Assembly: GCA_013375355.1 (NCBI GenBank)
Contig: JABXJV010000433.1
Coordinates: 1-8,637 of the forward strand
Length of the DNA stretch: 8,637 nucleotides
Direction of reading: 5' to 3'
Source: Candidatus Helarchaeota archaeon
GTDB taxonomy: Archaea > Asgardarchaeota > Lokiarchaeia > Helarchaeales > JABXJV01
Both the position numbers and the translations under genes were made by a program. This document shows, in pieces, positions 1 through 5,698 of the stretch; within the stretch, counting starts at the first letter, position 1, and each line of letters starts with the position of its first letter. The notes under the pieces were generated by a model. That model had not been told where the DNA came from and did no database searches. It saw only the letters and a list, made by a program, of their open reading frames with translations.

Positions 1-396
1 AAATCTATAAGCACATTAATTGGATTGTTAATAAATGATATTGTTGATAATACTATTAAAAATATTTATAAATATGATATTGATTCTATTGAAAAATTGA
101 GAAGTATAAATAAAATTGTTGTTGAATTCAGTGCTCCTATTGAACAAAAAAAAGATGAGTTGAAAAATTTTCTTATGAATAATCTCTACTGTCATCCGAA
201 AGTGATGGAAATGGGCAGAAGGTCAGAAGAAATAATAAAAAACCTTTTCGTGGTCTATAATGAAAATTTCCATCTCCTTCCTGAAAGATATAAAGTCAGG
301 ATTAATGATGAGCCAAAAGAAAGAATTATTTGCGACTTTATTGCTGGTATGACAGACAGATTTGCAATTCAGGAATTCGAAAAATTTGCTAAATAA
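1..396 (+). CDS. dgt: dGTPase-family HD phosphohydrolase, C-terminal part (5' end outside window)
   Basis: The frame is open from base 1 to a TAA at 394-396, giving 131 codons, so the gene begins upstream. A TTG at 25 could be misread as a start, but the frame continues before it. The C-terminal third matches deoxyguanosinetriphosphate triphosphohydrolase-like proteins: a 'HPKVMEMGRRSEEIIKNLF' stretch, then a 'LLPERYK' segment and the typical closing block 'RIICDFIAGMTDRFAIQEF'. The family hydrolyses dNTPs to deoxynucleosides and triphosphate in the cytoplasm. The HD metal-binding residues lie in the missing N-terminal part, so activity cannot be judged here. The next gene starts 34 bases downstream on the same strand with no terminator between, so co-transcription is plausible. 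Assignment to the family is fairly secure; true dGTP specificity is not established, because many homologues have other dNTP preferences. Confidence 0.82.
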   Translation, partial: KSISTLIGLLINDIVDNTIKNIYKYDIDSIEKLRSINKIVVEFSAPIEQKKDELKNFLMNNLYCHPKVMEMGRRSEEIIKNLFVVYNENFHLLPERYKVRINDEPKERIICDFIAGMTDRFAIQEFEKFAK

Positions 397-430
397 TTAA
401 TATATTCTATAAATTAATATTTGAGTAAAA

Positions 431-1906
431 ATGAAAATAAACATAGAAGTTTCAAAAGATGAGAAAGAGGCACGATTAACCGTAATAAAGGATAAAGATG
501 ACGAAGAGATACCCCTTGTTGAGGATTTGAAAGTTGCACTGATAAAGGCTGGAGTTACGGTAGGTATAGATGAATCTCAGTTATCACTTATATGTTTTGA
601 TCAGAAATTTAATGAAGAATTTGTTGTTGCAAAATGTATTGAACCGAAAGTCGGAAAAGATGCTGGAATTCAAGAGGTTAACGCTCCTAAGCCCTCGGAA
701 AAAATTCAGCCAGTTGTATTAAAAGATGGTAAAATAGATTATTTTGCCCCAAGAGAAGGATTTGTTGTATTTACCAGAAAGGATGATACTATTATAAAAA
801 AGGTCCCTCCCAGCGCTGGTGAACCTGGCAAATCTGTTCTTGGAAAAGAAATTCCAGGGATAAAAGGAAAAGATATTTCAATTATTCAATTCAGTGGAAT
901 AAACACTGAAGTTAAGGATGATTCAATTATTGCATCAATAGATGGGATCGTTAAATTTGTTGATAATAGATATGTGGTTGAAAAAGAATTTAAAATAACA
1001 ACTAATGTTGGTCTCGAGACGGGTTCTATAAAGATTCCCAGAGATTCAGATGTAGAATTAATTGTTGATGGGGATATCAAGAGCGGGTATGAAGTTACCT
1101 GTCCAAATCTTAAAGTAGGAGGGTGTGTTGAGGATGCGAAAATAGATGTAAAAAATTTGAAAATTACCAGAGGGATTGTTGGAACGTCTGACTCAGTTAT
1201 AAAAGCAAATGTTATAACAGTCGGATATATTAACGGTCCAAGGAAGGTGCATGCAAACTACATAAGAGTTGTGCGGGAAATCAGCAATGGTGCTGTTATA
1301 ACTGCTGATATAGCTCAGGCGAACATTATCCAGGGAAGCACCGTTTTGGCAAAAGAGGGGATTATAGTTGACCATATTAATGGTTCGAATAATGTTTATA
1401 TCGGTATTGACTACGATGTTAAAAATGAGTTTGATGAATTGTCTAAAGAGCTTAATATTGTGGAAAGCGAGATTAATGAAATGAAAGATGAGTCATATCA
1501 AATTGCTAAAAGAATGGTAAAATTGAAACAATTAGCGAAAATAAATCCTAAAAGCCCCATGTTAATTAAAGAGATGAAGAAAATTAAAGAATTTAAAGAA
1601 AAACTCGATTCCCGTGTTGGACATTATAATGAGATTAAAGAACAGAAAAACAAATTAGCAGATAAAATGTATCACTTTAAAAAGAATTTTTTAGTAGTAA
1701 AATCTGGATTTTCTACCGATACATCCTCCAAACAGATTATAGACCCCGATACAAATCTTCATATCTGTATACATTTTAAGAAAATTGCAGACCCAAAGCC
1801 TGGTGGCTTATTTAAGGCTGATGAACGCGAGATTCACTTTTTCAGTAATTATAATATCAACGAATATAAAAATATTATCGAAAATAAAATCAAATCACTA
1901 TCTTAA
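431..1906 (+). CDS. fapA: FapA / DUF342 family protein (polymer-forming beta-helix with coiled coil)
   Basis: This is a complete 491-residue protein. The N-terminal FapA domain is seen at about residues 64-155, with 'VVAKCIEPKVGKDAG', 'LKDGKIDYFAPREGFVV' and the signature 'PPSAGEPGKSVLGKEIPGIKGKD'. Residues about 170-328 are a repetitive Gly/Val/Ile-rich beta-helix ('VDGDIKSGYEV', 'LKVGGCVEDA', 'ITVGYINGPRKVHANYI'). Residues about 331-415 are rich in Glu and Lys and predicted coiled coil, and a beta-rich tail (about 434-471) closes the protein. This order and length are normal for the family. FapA takes its name from flagellar assembly, and in Vibrio it is linked to polar localisation and regulation, but homologues occur in non-flagellated bacteria and their role is not settled. 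No flagellar gene is visible nearby. The ATG at 431 has only a weak Shine-Dalgarno (GAG at 423-425), which suggests translation coupled to the upstream gene. The family call is strong; the cellular role is open. Confidence 0.88.
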   Translation: MKINIEVSKDEKEARLTVIKDKDDEEIPLVEDLKVALIKAGVTVGIDESQLSLICFDQKFNEEFVVAKCIEPKVGKDAGIQEVNAPKPSEKIQPVVLKDGKIDYFAPREGFVVFTRKDDTIIKKVPPSAGEPGKSVLGKEIPGIKGKDISIIQFSGINTEVKDDSIIASIDGIVKFVDNRYVVEKEFKITTNVGLETGSIKIPRDSDVELIVDGDIKSGYEVTCPNLKVGGCVEDAKIDVKNLKITRGIVGTSDSVIKANVITVGYINGPRKVHANYIRVVREISNGAVITADIAQANIIQGSTVLAKEGIIVDHINGSNNVYIGIDYDVKNEFDELSKELNIVESEINEMKDESYQIAKRMVKLKQLAKINPKSPMLIKEMKKIKEFKEKLDSRVGHYNEIKEQKNKLADKMYHFKKNFLVVKSGFSTDTSSKQIIDPDTNLHICIHFKKIADPKPGGLFKADEREIHFFSNYNINEYKNIIENKIKSLS

Positions 1907-2413
1907 AATCGTAAAGTCAAAATAACTATTAAGAATATATGATTTTAAATTATATCGTATGTTTATCTGGTACAATGTTTATATATTTGTATAGTTTACC
2001 TACAATATGATTAATTATCCCAATTCTATGGATAAGAAAATCAACTTCGTATTATAAGAAAGGTTTTCAAAGGTAAAAGAAGACAATAAGATTACAAAGG
2101 AATATTAATTACTAAAAAATCTAAGAATTCTGACCAGTGAGAAAATCCAAGAGCTACACAAACTTTCTATAATGGAAGATAGTCCATTAAAATATATTTT
2201 TCATGCCCTCCTATTTTTATTCTGCATCACATTTTGTTAAATACTTTGGTTTATTGGTCAAAGACCTAAAAATATATATCTGCGAATAAAAAGAGTGGGT
2301 ATTTATGATTCTGTTTTTTTTAATCTAAATATTATTAATAATAAATTACTTTATCTTATATTTTAATCATTTTTTTAATCAAAAAGTAGATAGAACTTAT
2401 GCAAAAAAGGAAC

Positions 2414-2443
2414 TTGCAATATTCAAAAAAATGTTTAAATTTA
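2414..2443 (+). promoter_or_regulatory. candidate promoter for porDAB
   Basis: TTGCAA at 2414-2419 is followed after 16 bases by TAAATTTA at 2436-2443. The second box differs by one base from the TAnnTTTG -7 element of Bacteroidetes-type promoters, and the gap between TTG and TA is 19 bases, within the range for that class. A similar arrangement lies upstream of the TPR gene at 5527-5557. Transcription would begin near 2450, giving an untranslated leader of about 80 bases before porD. The surroundings are extremely A/T-rich, so a chance match is quite possible. Confidence 0.35.
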
Positions 2444-2487
2444 TAACTAATAAAGATTATTTACCCGGTTAATTTATAATTTTTTTA

Positions 2488-2508
2488 AACTTAAATTAAT
2501 TTTAAGTT
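2488..2508. repeat. 8-5-8 inverted repeat in the porD leader, operator-like
   Basis: AACTTAAA at 2488-2495 and TTTAAGTT at 2501-2508 are perfect reverse complements around the 5-base spacer TTAAT. The element ends 8 bases before the GGAGGT Shine-Dalgarno (2517-2522) of porD. It could be a repressor site or a weak RNA hairpin near the ribosome-binding site. It does not match the Rex or FNR consensus. The arms are mostly A/T, so chance cannot be excluded. Confidence 0.35.
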
Positions 2509-2530
2509 AATAAATTGGAGGTTATACTTT

Positions 2531-2824
2531 ATGAGTAAAGAATTAGGATGGAAGAAATTGGCAATGGGCGGTATAATCGAAGAAGCAGGGAATGCAAATT
2601 CTTATGAGACCGGCACCTGGAGATCTTTCAAACCTATTTTTCACCCGGAAACTTGCATTCATTGTTTATTTTGCTGGATATATTGTCCAGATGCAGCAAT
2701 AATTGTTGAAGATAGCAAAGTCAAAGGGATTAATTATTTTTACTGTAAAGGTTGCGGAATTTGCTCAAAAGAATGTCCTACAAAGGTTAAATCAATAACT
2801 ATGGAGCAGGAAGTGAACATATAA
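2531..2824 (+). CDS. porD: pyruvate:ferredoxin oxidoreductase delta subunit (2x[4Fe-4S] ferredoxin type)
   Basis: This 97-residue protein is the electron-transfer subunit of a multi-subunit 2-oxoacid:ferredoxin oxidoreductase. It carries two [4Fe-4S] binding motifs: C42-C45-C48-C52, ending in 'CPDAA', and C72-C75-C78-C82 ('CKGCGICSKECP'), so all eight cysteines are present. The N-terminal 'GGIIEEAGNANSYETGTWRSFKP' is the conserved PorD lead-in that separates this subunit from a free ferredoxin. It should pass electrons from the cluster near the thiamine site in PorB to soluble ferredoxin in the cytoplasm. The start is set by GGAGGT at 2517-2522, 8 bases before the ATG. It is the first gene of a D-A-B cluster and lies 71 bases before porA. 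In Thermotoga and archaea porG usually precedes porD, but here it does not. The substrate could be another 2-oxoacid, although PorA favours pyruvate. Confidence 0.93.
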   Translation: MSKELGWKKLAMGGIIEEAGNANSYETGTWRSFKPIFHPETCIHCLFCWIYCPDAAIIVEDSKVKGINYFYCKGCGICSKECPTKVKSITMEQEVNI

Positions 2825-2895
2825 TAGCATTAAAATTAATTTTCAATATTATAGAATAAATGGGTTAAACCTTAAGAATATAGGAGGAAATATTA

Positions 2896-4077
2896 ATGGG
2901 CAATATTGTAGCATTAAATGGGAATGATGCAGTGGGAACAGCGATGAAGCAGATTAATCCGGATGTCGTTGCTGCTTTTCCGATTACTCCCCAGACCGAA
3001 CTTATGCATAAGTTTGCGGATTTTGTTGCTAATGGAGAGGTGGATACAGAATTTGTGCTTGTTGAATCAGAACACAGTGCAATGAGTGCGGTTATAGGTG
3101 CATCTGCTTCTGGAGCAAGAGCTATGACAGCTACGTCAGCCTGTGGATTCGCTCTTATGTGGGAGGTTTTATATGTTGCGGCGTCTTGCAGACTTCCCAT
3201 TGTTATGGCTGTTGTAAATCGAGCCTTGAGTGCTAATATAAATATCCACTGTGACCATTCTGATACTATGGGGGGAAGAGATACCGGATGGATTCAGATT
3301 TACTCCGAAAATACACAAGAAGCATATGACAATACAATCCAGGCAGTCAGAATAGCCGAAAATCCCAACCTTCTTCTACCAGTTATGATAACTTTGGATG
3401 GATTTATTTTGAGTCATACAACAGAAACTTTGAATATGTTAGATGATAAAGATGTAAGAGACTGGATTGGTGAATATAATCCAAAACATTCACTTCTCGA
3501 TATTAAAAATCCGATTACTGTGGGACCACTCGACTTACAAGATTACTATTTTGAACATAAAAGACAGCAGGCAGAAATTATTAATAACTCTTATGATGTG
3601 ATTGTTGAAGTCGGAAAAGAATACGGAAAATTAACAGGTAGAGAATATGGTTTGTTTGAAGAATATATGATGGAAGATGCAGAGATAGTAGCGATTGTCT
3701 TGGGTTCAACAGCAGGAACAACAAAAGAGGCTGTTGATATTTTAAGAGAAGAAGGAATAAAGGCGGGAATGATAAAGTTGCGAGTTTTCCGTCCCTTTCC
3801 GTATAAAGAGTTAAAAGAAGTGTTGTCAAATTTAAAAGTTATTTCAGTATTAGACAGGTGCATTTCGTTCGGAGCATATGGTGGTCCAGTATTTAATGAG
3901 ATTAAAGCTGCGTTATACGGTATTGGCGACCCGCCAGAAATCATTAATTATATTTATGGACTTGGTGGCAGGGATATAAGCATTGAAGAAATAAAATCTG
4001 TTTATTATGATATGAAAAAGATATCTGAAGGTGGAAAAGTAAAAGAATATGTAAATTATTTGGGTGTTAGAGAATAA
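2896..4077 (+). CDS. porA: pyruvate:ferredoxin oxidoreductase alpha subunit
   Basis: This 393-residue protein has the normal length for PorA. The first half is the pyrimidine-binding half of the thiamine-diphosphate site: 'AFPITPQTE' around T31, 'VESEHSAMSAVIGASASGARAMTATSACG' at residues 56-84, and 'NRALSANINIHCDHSD' at 108-123, with R109 in the place of the substrate-binding arginine of single-chain PFOR. 'RDTGWIQIYSENTQEAYDN' at 128-146 and 'DGFILSHTTE' at 168-177 are also family blocks. Residues about 260-375 form the C-terminal transketolase-like domain ('VLGSTAGTTKEAVDILREEGIKAGMIKLRVFRPFP'). With PorB it decarboxylates pyruvate and transfers the acetyl unit to CoA, reducing ferredoxin. 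The start has a strong AGGAGG at 2882-2887, 8 bases before the ATG. Motifs favour pyruvate over branched 2-oxoacids or 2-oxoglutarate, but substrate is inferred from family resemblance only. Confidence 0.94.
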   Translation: MGNIVALNGNDAVGTAMKQINPDVVAAFPITPQTELMHKFADFVANGEVDTEFVLVESEHSAMSAVIGASASGARAMTATSACGFALMWEVLYVAASCRLPIVMAVVNRALSANINIHCDHSDTMGGRDTGWIQIYSENTQEAYDNTIQAVRIAENPNLLLPVMITLDGFILSHTTETLNMLDDKDVRDWIGEYNPKHSLLDIKNPITVGPLDLQDYYFEHKRQQAEIINNSYDVIVEVGKEYGKLTGREYGLFEEYMMEDAEIVAIVLGSTAGTTKEAVDILREEGIKAGMIKLRVFRPFPYKELKEVLSNLKVISVLDRCISFGAYGGPVFNEIKAALYGIGDPPEIINYIYGLGGRDISIEEIKSVYYDMKKISEGGKVKEYVNYLGVRE

Positions 4078-4087
4078 AATTAATTAG

Positions 4088-4140
4088 GATTTCAATAAGG
4101 GATTTATATTTTTTGATATTAAAAGAAAATTTTTGAAATC
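4088..4140 (+). repeat. inverted repeat between porA and porB, abutting the porB ribosome-binding site
   Basis: GATTTCAA at 4088-4095 and TTGAAATC at 4133-4140 are perfect complements separated by 37 A/T-rich bases. A G-U pair (4087 with 4141) could extend the stem to the edge of the GGAGG at 4142-4146. It might modulate translation or mRNA processing between porA and porB. The stem is short and the loop long, so functional relevance is doubtful. Confidence 0.25.
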
Positions 4141-4152
4141 TGGAGGAGCAAA

Positions 4153-5082
4153 ATGAAATTATTATTAAAAGATATGTGCAAGAAAGAGGAGCTTTTGTCT
4201 GGAGGTCATCGTGCCTGCACAGGATGTATTCCCGCAAATGTTCTCAGACAGGTATTATTAGCTGCTGACAATCCAGTGGTAGTTACATGTGCAACGGGGT
4301 GTATGGAAGTTGTTACTACAATATTTCCATACACAGCATGGAAGGTTCCTTTTATTCACAGTGCATTTGAAAATTCAGCTGCAACTATTTCGGGGGTTGA
4401 AGTAGCATATCGGGCGTTGAAGAAAAAGGGCAAAATAAAAGATGAAATAAACTTTATAGCGATTGGGGGAGATGGAGGGACTTACGATATTGGTCTGCAA
4501 GCTTTATCTGGGGCTCTGGAAAGAGGACATAAATTTTTATATGTTTGTTATGATAATGAAGCATATATGAATACCGGAATTCAGCGCTCTGGTGCAACGC
4601 CCCTTGGTGCTGCAACCTCTACCAGTCCAGTAGGTTCTGTAATACCCGGAAAGAAGGAATCTAAAAAGGACCTGACTACTATAGTAACTGCACATAAGAT
4701 TCCTTACTCTGCACAGACATCCCCCCACAACTGGAAAGACTTAGCGCGAAAGGTCAAAACTGCACTTGCAGCAGATGGACCCTCATTTTTAAACATCCTA
4801 TCTCCATGCTATAGGGGTTGGCGCTTTCTGATGGAAGAAGGTATTGAAATTTGCAGGCTGGCTGTTGATACTTGTATTTGGCCGCTTTTTGAAATAGAAA
4901 ATGGAAACTGGAAACTTAACTATAAACCAAAAGAGAAAAAACCAGTTGAGGAATACTTGAAACTTCAGGGAAGATTTAGACACCTTTTCCGGGAAGAAAA
5001 TAAACATATTATCGAAGAAATGCAAGCTGAAGTCGATAAAAATTGGGAAGATTTACTGAAAAAATGTGATGAAAATCAATAG
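4153..5082 (+). CDS. porB: pyruvate:ferredoxin oxidoreductase beta subunit (thiamine diphosphate binding)
   Basis: This 309-residue protein carries the diphosphate-binding half of the thiamine site: 'GGDGGTYDIGLQALSGALERG' at residues 105-125 followed by 'YDNEAYMNTGIQRSGATP' at 133-150, the Mg/TPP motif of the family. Four cysteines expected to bind the proximal [4Fe-4S] cluster are present: C22 and C25 ('HRACTGC'), C50 ('CATGCME') and C219 ('LSPCYRGW'). Together with PorA it forms the active site, and electrons leave through PorD. GGAGG at 4142-4146 lies 6 bases before the ATG and supports this start. It is the last gene of the cluster, 75 bases after porA, and a strong terminator follows 39 bases after its stop. 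The C-terminal 70 residues are the usual variable charged tail. No key residue appears to be missing. Confidence 0.95.
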   Translation: MKLLLKDMCKKEELLSGGHRACTGCIPANVLRQVLLAADNPVVVTCATGCMEVVTTIFPYTAWKVPFIHSAFENSAATISGVEVAYRALKKKGKIKDEINFIAIGGDGGTYDIGLQALSGALERGHKFLYVCYDNEAYMNTGIQRSGATPLGAATSTSPVGSVIPGKKESKKDLTTIVTAHKIPYSAQTSPHNWKDLARKVKTALAADGPSFLNILSPCYRGWRFLMEEGIEICRLAVDTCIWPLFEIENGNWKLNYKPKEKKPVEEYLKLQGRFRHLFREENKHIIEEMQAEVDKNWEDLLKKCDENQ

Positions 5083-5121
5083 TTTTTAATCCTAATACAA
5101 TTATTTAATTTTTTTGTTGTT

Positions 5122-5157
5122 AAAAGCCCGAATATCTCATTCGGGCTTTTTTGTTTT
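5122..5157 (+). terminator. intrinsic terminator of the por operon
   Basis: AAAAGCCCGAAT (5122-5133) and ATTCGGGCTTTT (5139-5150) form a perfect 12-bp stem with the loop ATCTC, followed by TTGTTTTT. The GC core stands out in A/T-rich surroundings. The A-run on the left side means it could also act on transcripts arriving from the other strand, although no minus-strand gene is seen. Confidence 0.93.
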
Positions 5158-5310
5158 TATAAATTGAGAGTGAAATAAAAGTAAATAATAAATTAATCTT
5201 GGTTTAGTGATAGAAATAGGTGGGTTTAAATTTGAAGTATAATCGAATAACATGGTTTTTATTATTAATAGGGATCTAAGAATCTCAATTATTAGCGATA
5301 TGTATAAAGT

Positions 5311-5412
5311 TTCTTTTCCGCCTGAGGCGGATCCGCTTGGGCGTACTGTTGCGGAGCTTGCTTTCTTTGTAAAGAAAGTATATTTTTTTTCAAAAGAGAC
5401 AATGTAGCGGAG
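5311..5412. repeat. GC-rich palindromic island, probable dispersed intergenic repeat
   Basis: This is an abrupt GC-rich block in A/T-rich flanks. TCCGCC-TGA-GGCGGA (5317-5331) is an inverted repeat, and it overlaps the perfect palindrome GCGGATCCGC (5327-5336), so two hairpins compete. TGTTGCGGAG (5347-5356) recurs with one change as TGTAGCGGAG (5403-5412), bracketing an 8-bp inverted repeat, CTTTCTTT-GT-AAAGAAAG (5361-5378), and a T8 run (5383-5390). Composition and nested palindromes resemble dispersed palindromic repeats in intergenic DNA of other bacteria. Only one copy is visible in this window, so its repetitive nature is inferred. No transposase or clear target-site duplication is seen. 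Confidence 0.5.
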
Positions 5413-5526
5413 TTAAAGTTGAACTTACGATGAAAAATAAAAATTTTCCAAAGTTTATACACTTTAAATAGACTAAAAAATTTCTAAAAAAAATATATGA
5501 ATTATCAAATACTTTATCTTTTTCCC

Positions 5527-5557
5527 TTGACAAACTATGTTTAAAAAGTTAAATTTG
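5527..5557 (+). promoter_or_regulatory. candidate promoter upstream of the TPR gene
   Basis: TTGACA at 5527-5532, a perfect sigma-70 type -35 box, is followed after 17 bases by TAAATTTG at 5550-5557, which exactly fits the Bacteroidetes-type -7 element TAnnTTTG (20 bases between TTG and TA). Transcription would start near 5562, about 135 bases before the TPR start codon and upstream of the hairpin at 5617-5650. This is the best promoter match in the window. Confidence 0.55.
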
Positions 5558-5616
5558 TAAATAGTAATAATATTATGTAAAATTTAAATATAGAGGGTCA
5601 AGAAATATTCTTCTTT

Positions 5617-5660
5617 ACTCACATTTATAGGATGATTATAAAATGTGAGTTTTTTATTTT
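5617..5660 (+). terminator. intrinsic terminator-like hairpin in the leader of the TPR gene
   Basis: ACTCACATTT (5617-5626) and AAATGTGAGT (5641-5650) form a perfect 10-bp stem, with further TATA/TATA pairing inside if one A is bulged. TTTTTTATTTT follows directly. No T tract lies on the other side, so it is directional for + strand transcripts. It sits between the promoter at 5527-5557 and the TPR gene at 5699, so it is either a leader attenuator or the end of a short RNA of about 100 bases. Confidence 0.7.
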
Positions 5661-5698
5661 AGAAGACTTTAATTTTTTATATTATATCCAGAGGATTA

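Larger units (their letters stand above)
1907..2530. other. 624-base gene-poor stretch upstream of the por genes
   Basis: No convincing gene is present on either strand. The first 100 bases after fapA contain no GC-rich hairpin with a T tract, so no terminator is called for the dgt-fapA unit. Around 2007-2240 one + strand frame reads protein-like text interrupted by two stops, a possible decayed gene (see findings). From about 2240 to 2410 the sequence is almost pure A/T with a small GGTC-AAA-GACC hairpin at 2256-2266. The last 120 bases hold the candidate por promoter and palindromes, listed separately. I looked for a degraded porG here and saw no trace of its glycine-rich N-terminal motif. 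Confidence 0.6.
5158..5698. other. 541-base gene-poor stretch between porB and the TPR gene
   Basis: No gene is called. The first part (5158-5310) is plain A/T-rich sequence. A GC-rich island with nested palindromes at about 5311-5412 is listed separately. A 51-codon + strand frame (5252-5407) and a 91-codon minus-strand open frame (5412 down to 5137) cross this island, but neither has a ribosome-binding site or recognisable protein features, and the minus-strand frame has no start codon near its beginning. The last 170 bases hold a promoter and a terminator hairpin. Confidence 0.6.

Noticed and set aside
25..396. A complete 123-residue protein starting at TTG 25
   Set aside because: The frame is open back to base 1 and the sequence is the C-terminus of a much longer dGTPase-family protein.
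395..420. Direct repeat AATTAATAT (395-403 and 412-420) between dgt and fapA
   Set aside because: Nine A/T-only bases in A/T-only surroundings; expected by chance and with no link to a recognisable site.
2174..2195. Minus-strand AGGAGG-like motif followed by an ATG near 2203
   Set aside because: The reading frame closes after five codons, so it is not a gene.
5227..5234. A further TAAATTTG box that could be a promoter after porB
   Set aside because: The nearest TTG box (5199) is 25 bases away, outside the usual spacing, and no gene follows it directly.
5137..5412. Minus-strand gene covering the 91-codon open frame after porB
   Set aside because: The only ATG in this frame would give about 39 residues with no ribosome-binding site, the frame runs into the por terminator, and the sequence reads like a translated repeat plus A/T-rich spacer.
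2348..5520. Shared 10-mer ACTTTATCTT at 2348-2357 and 5511-5520, both ahead of candidate promoters
   Set aside because: The distances to the promoters differ (66 and 16 bases) and the word is A/T-rich; probably chance.
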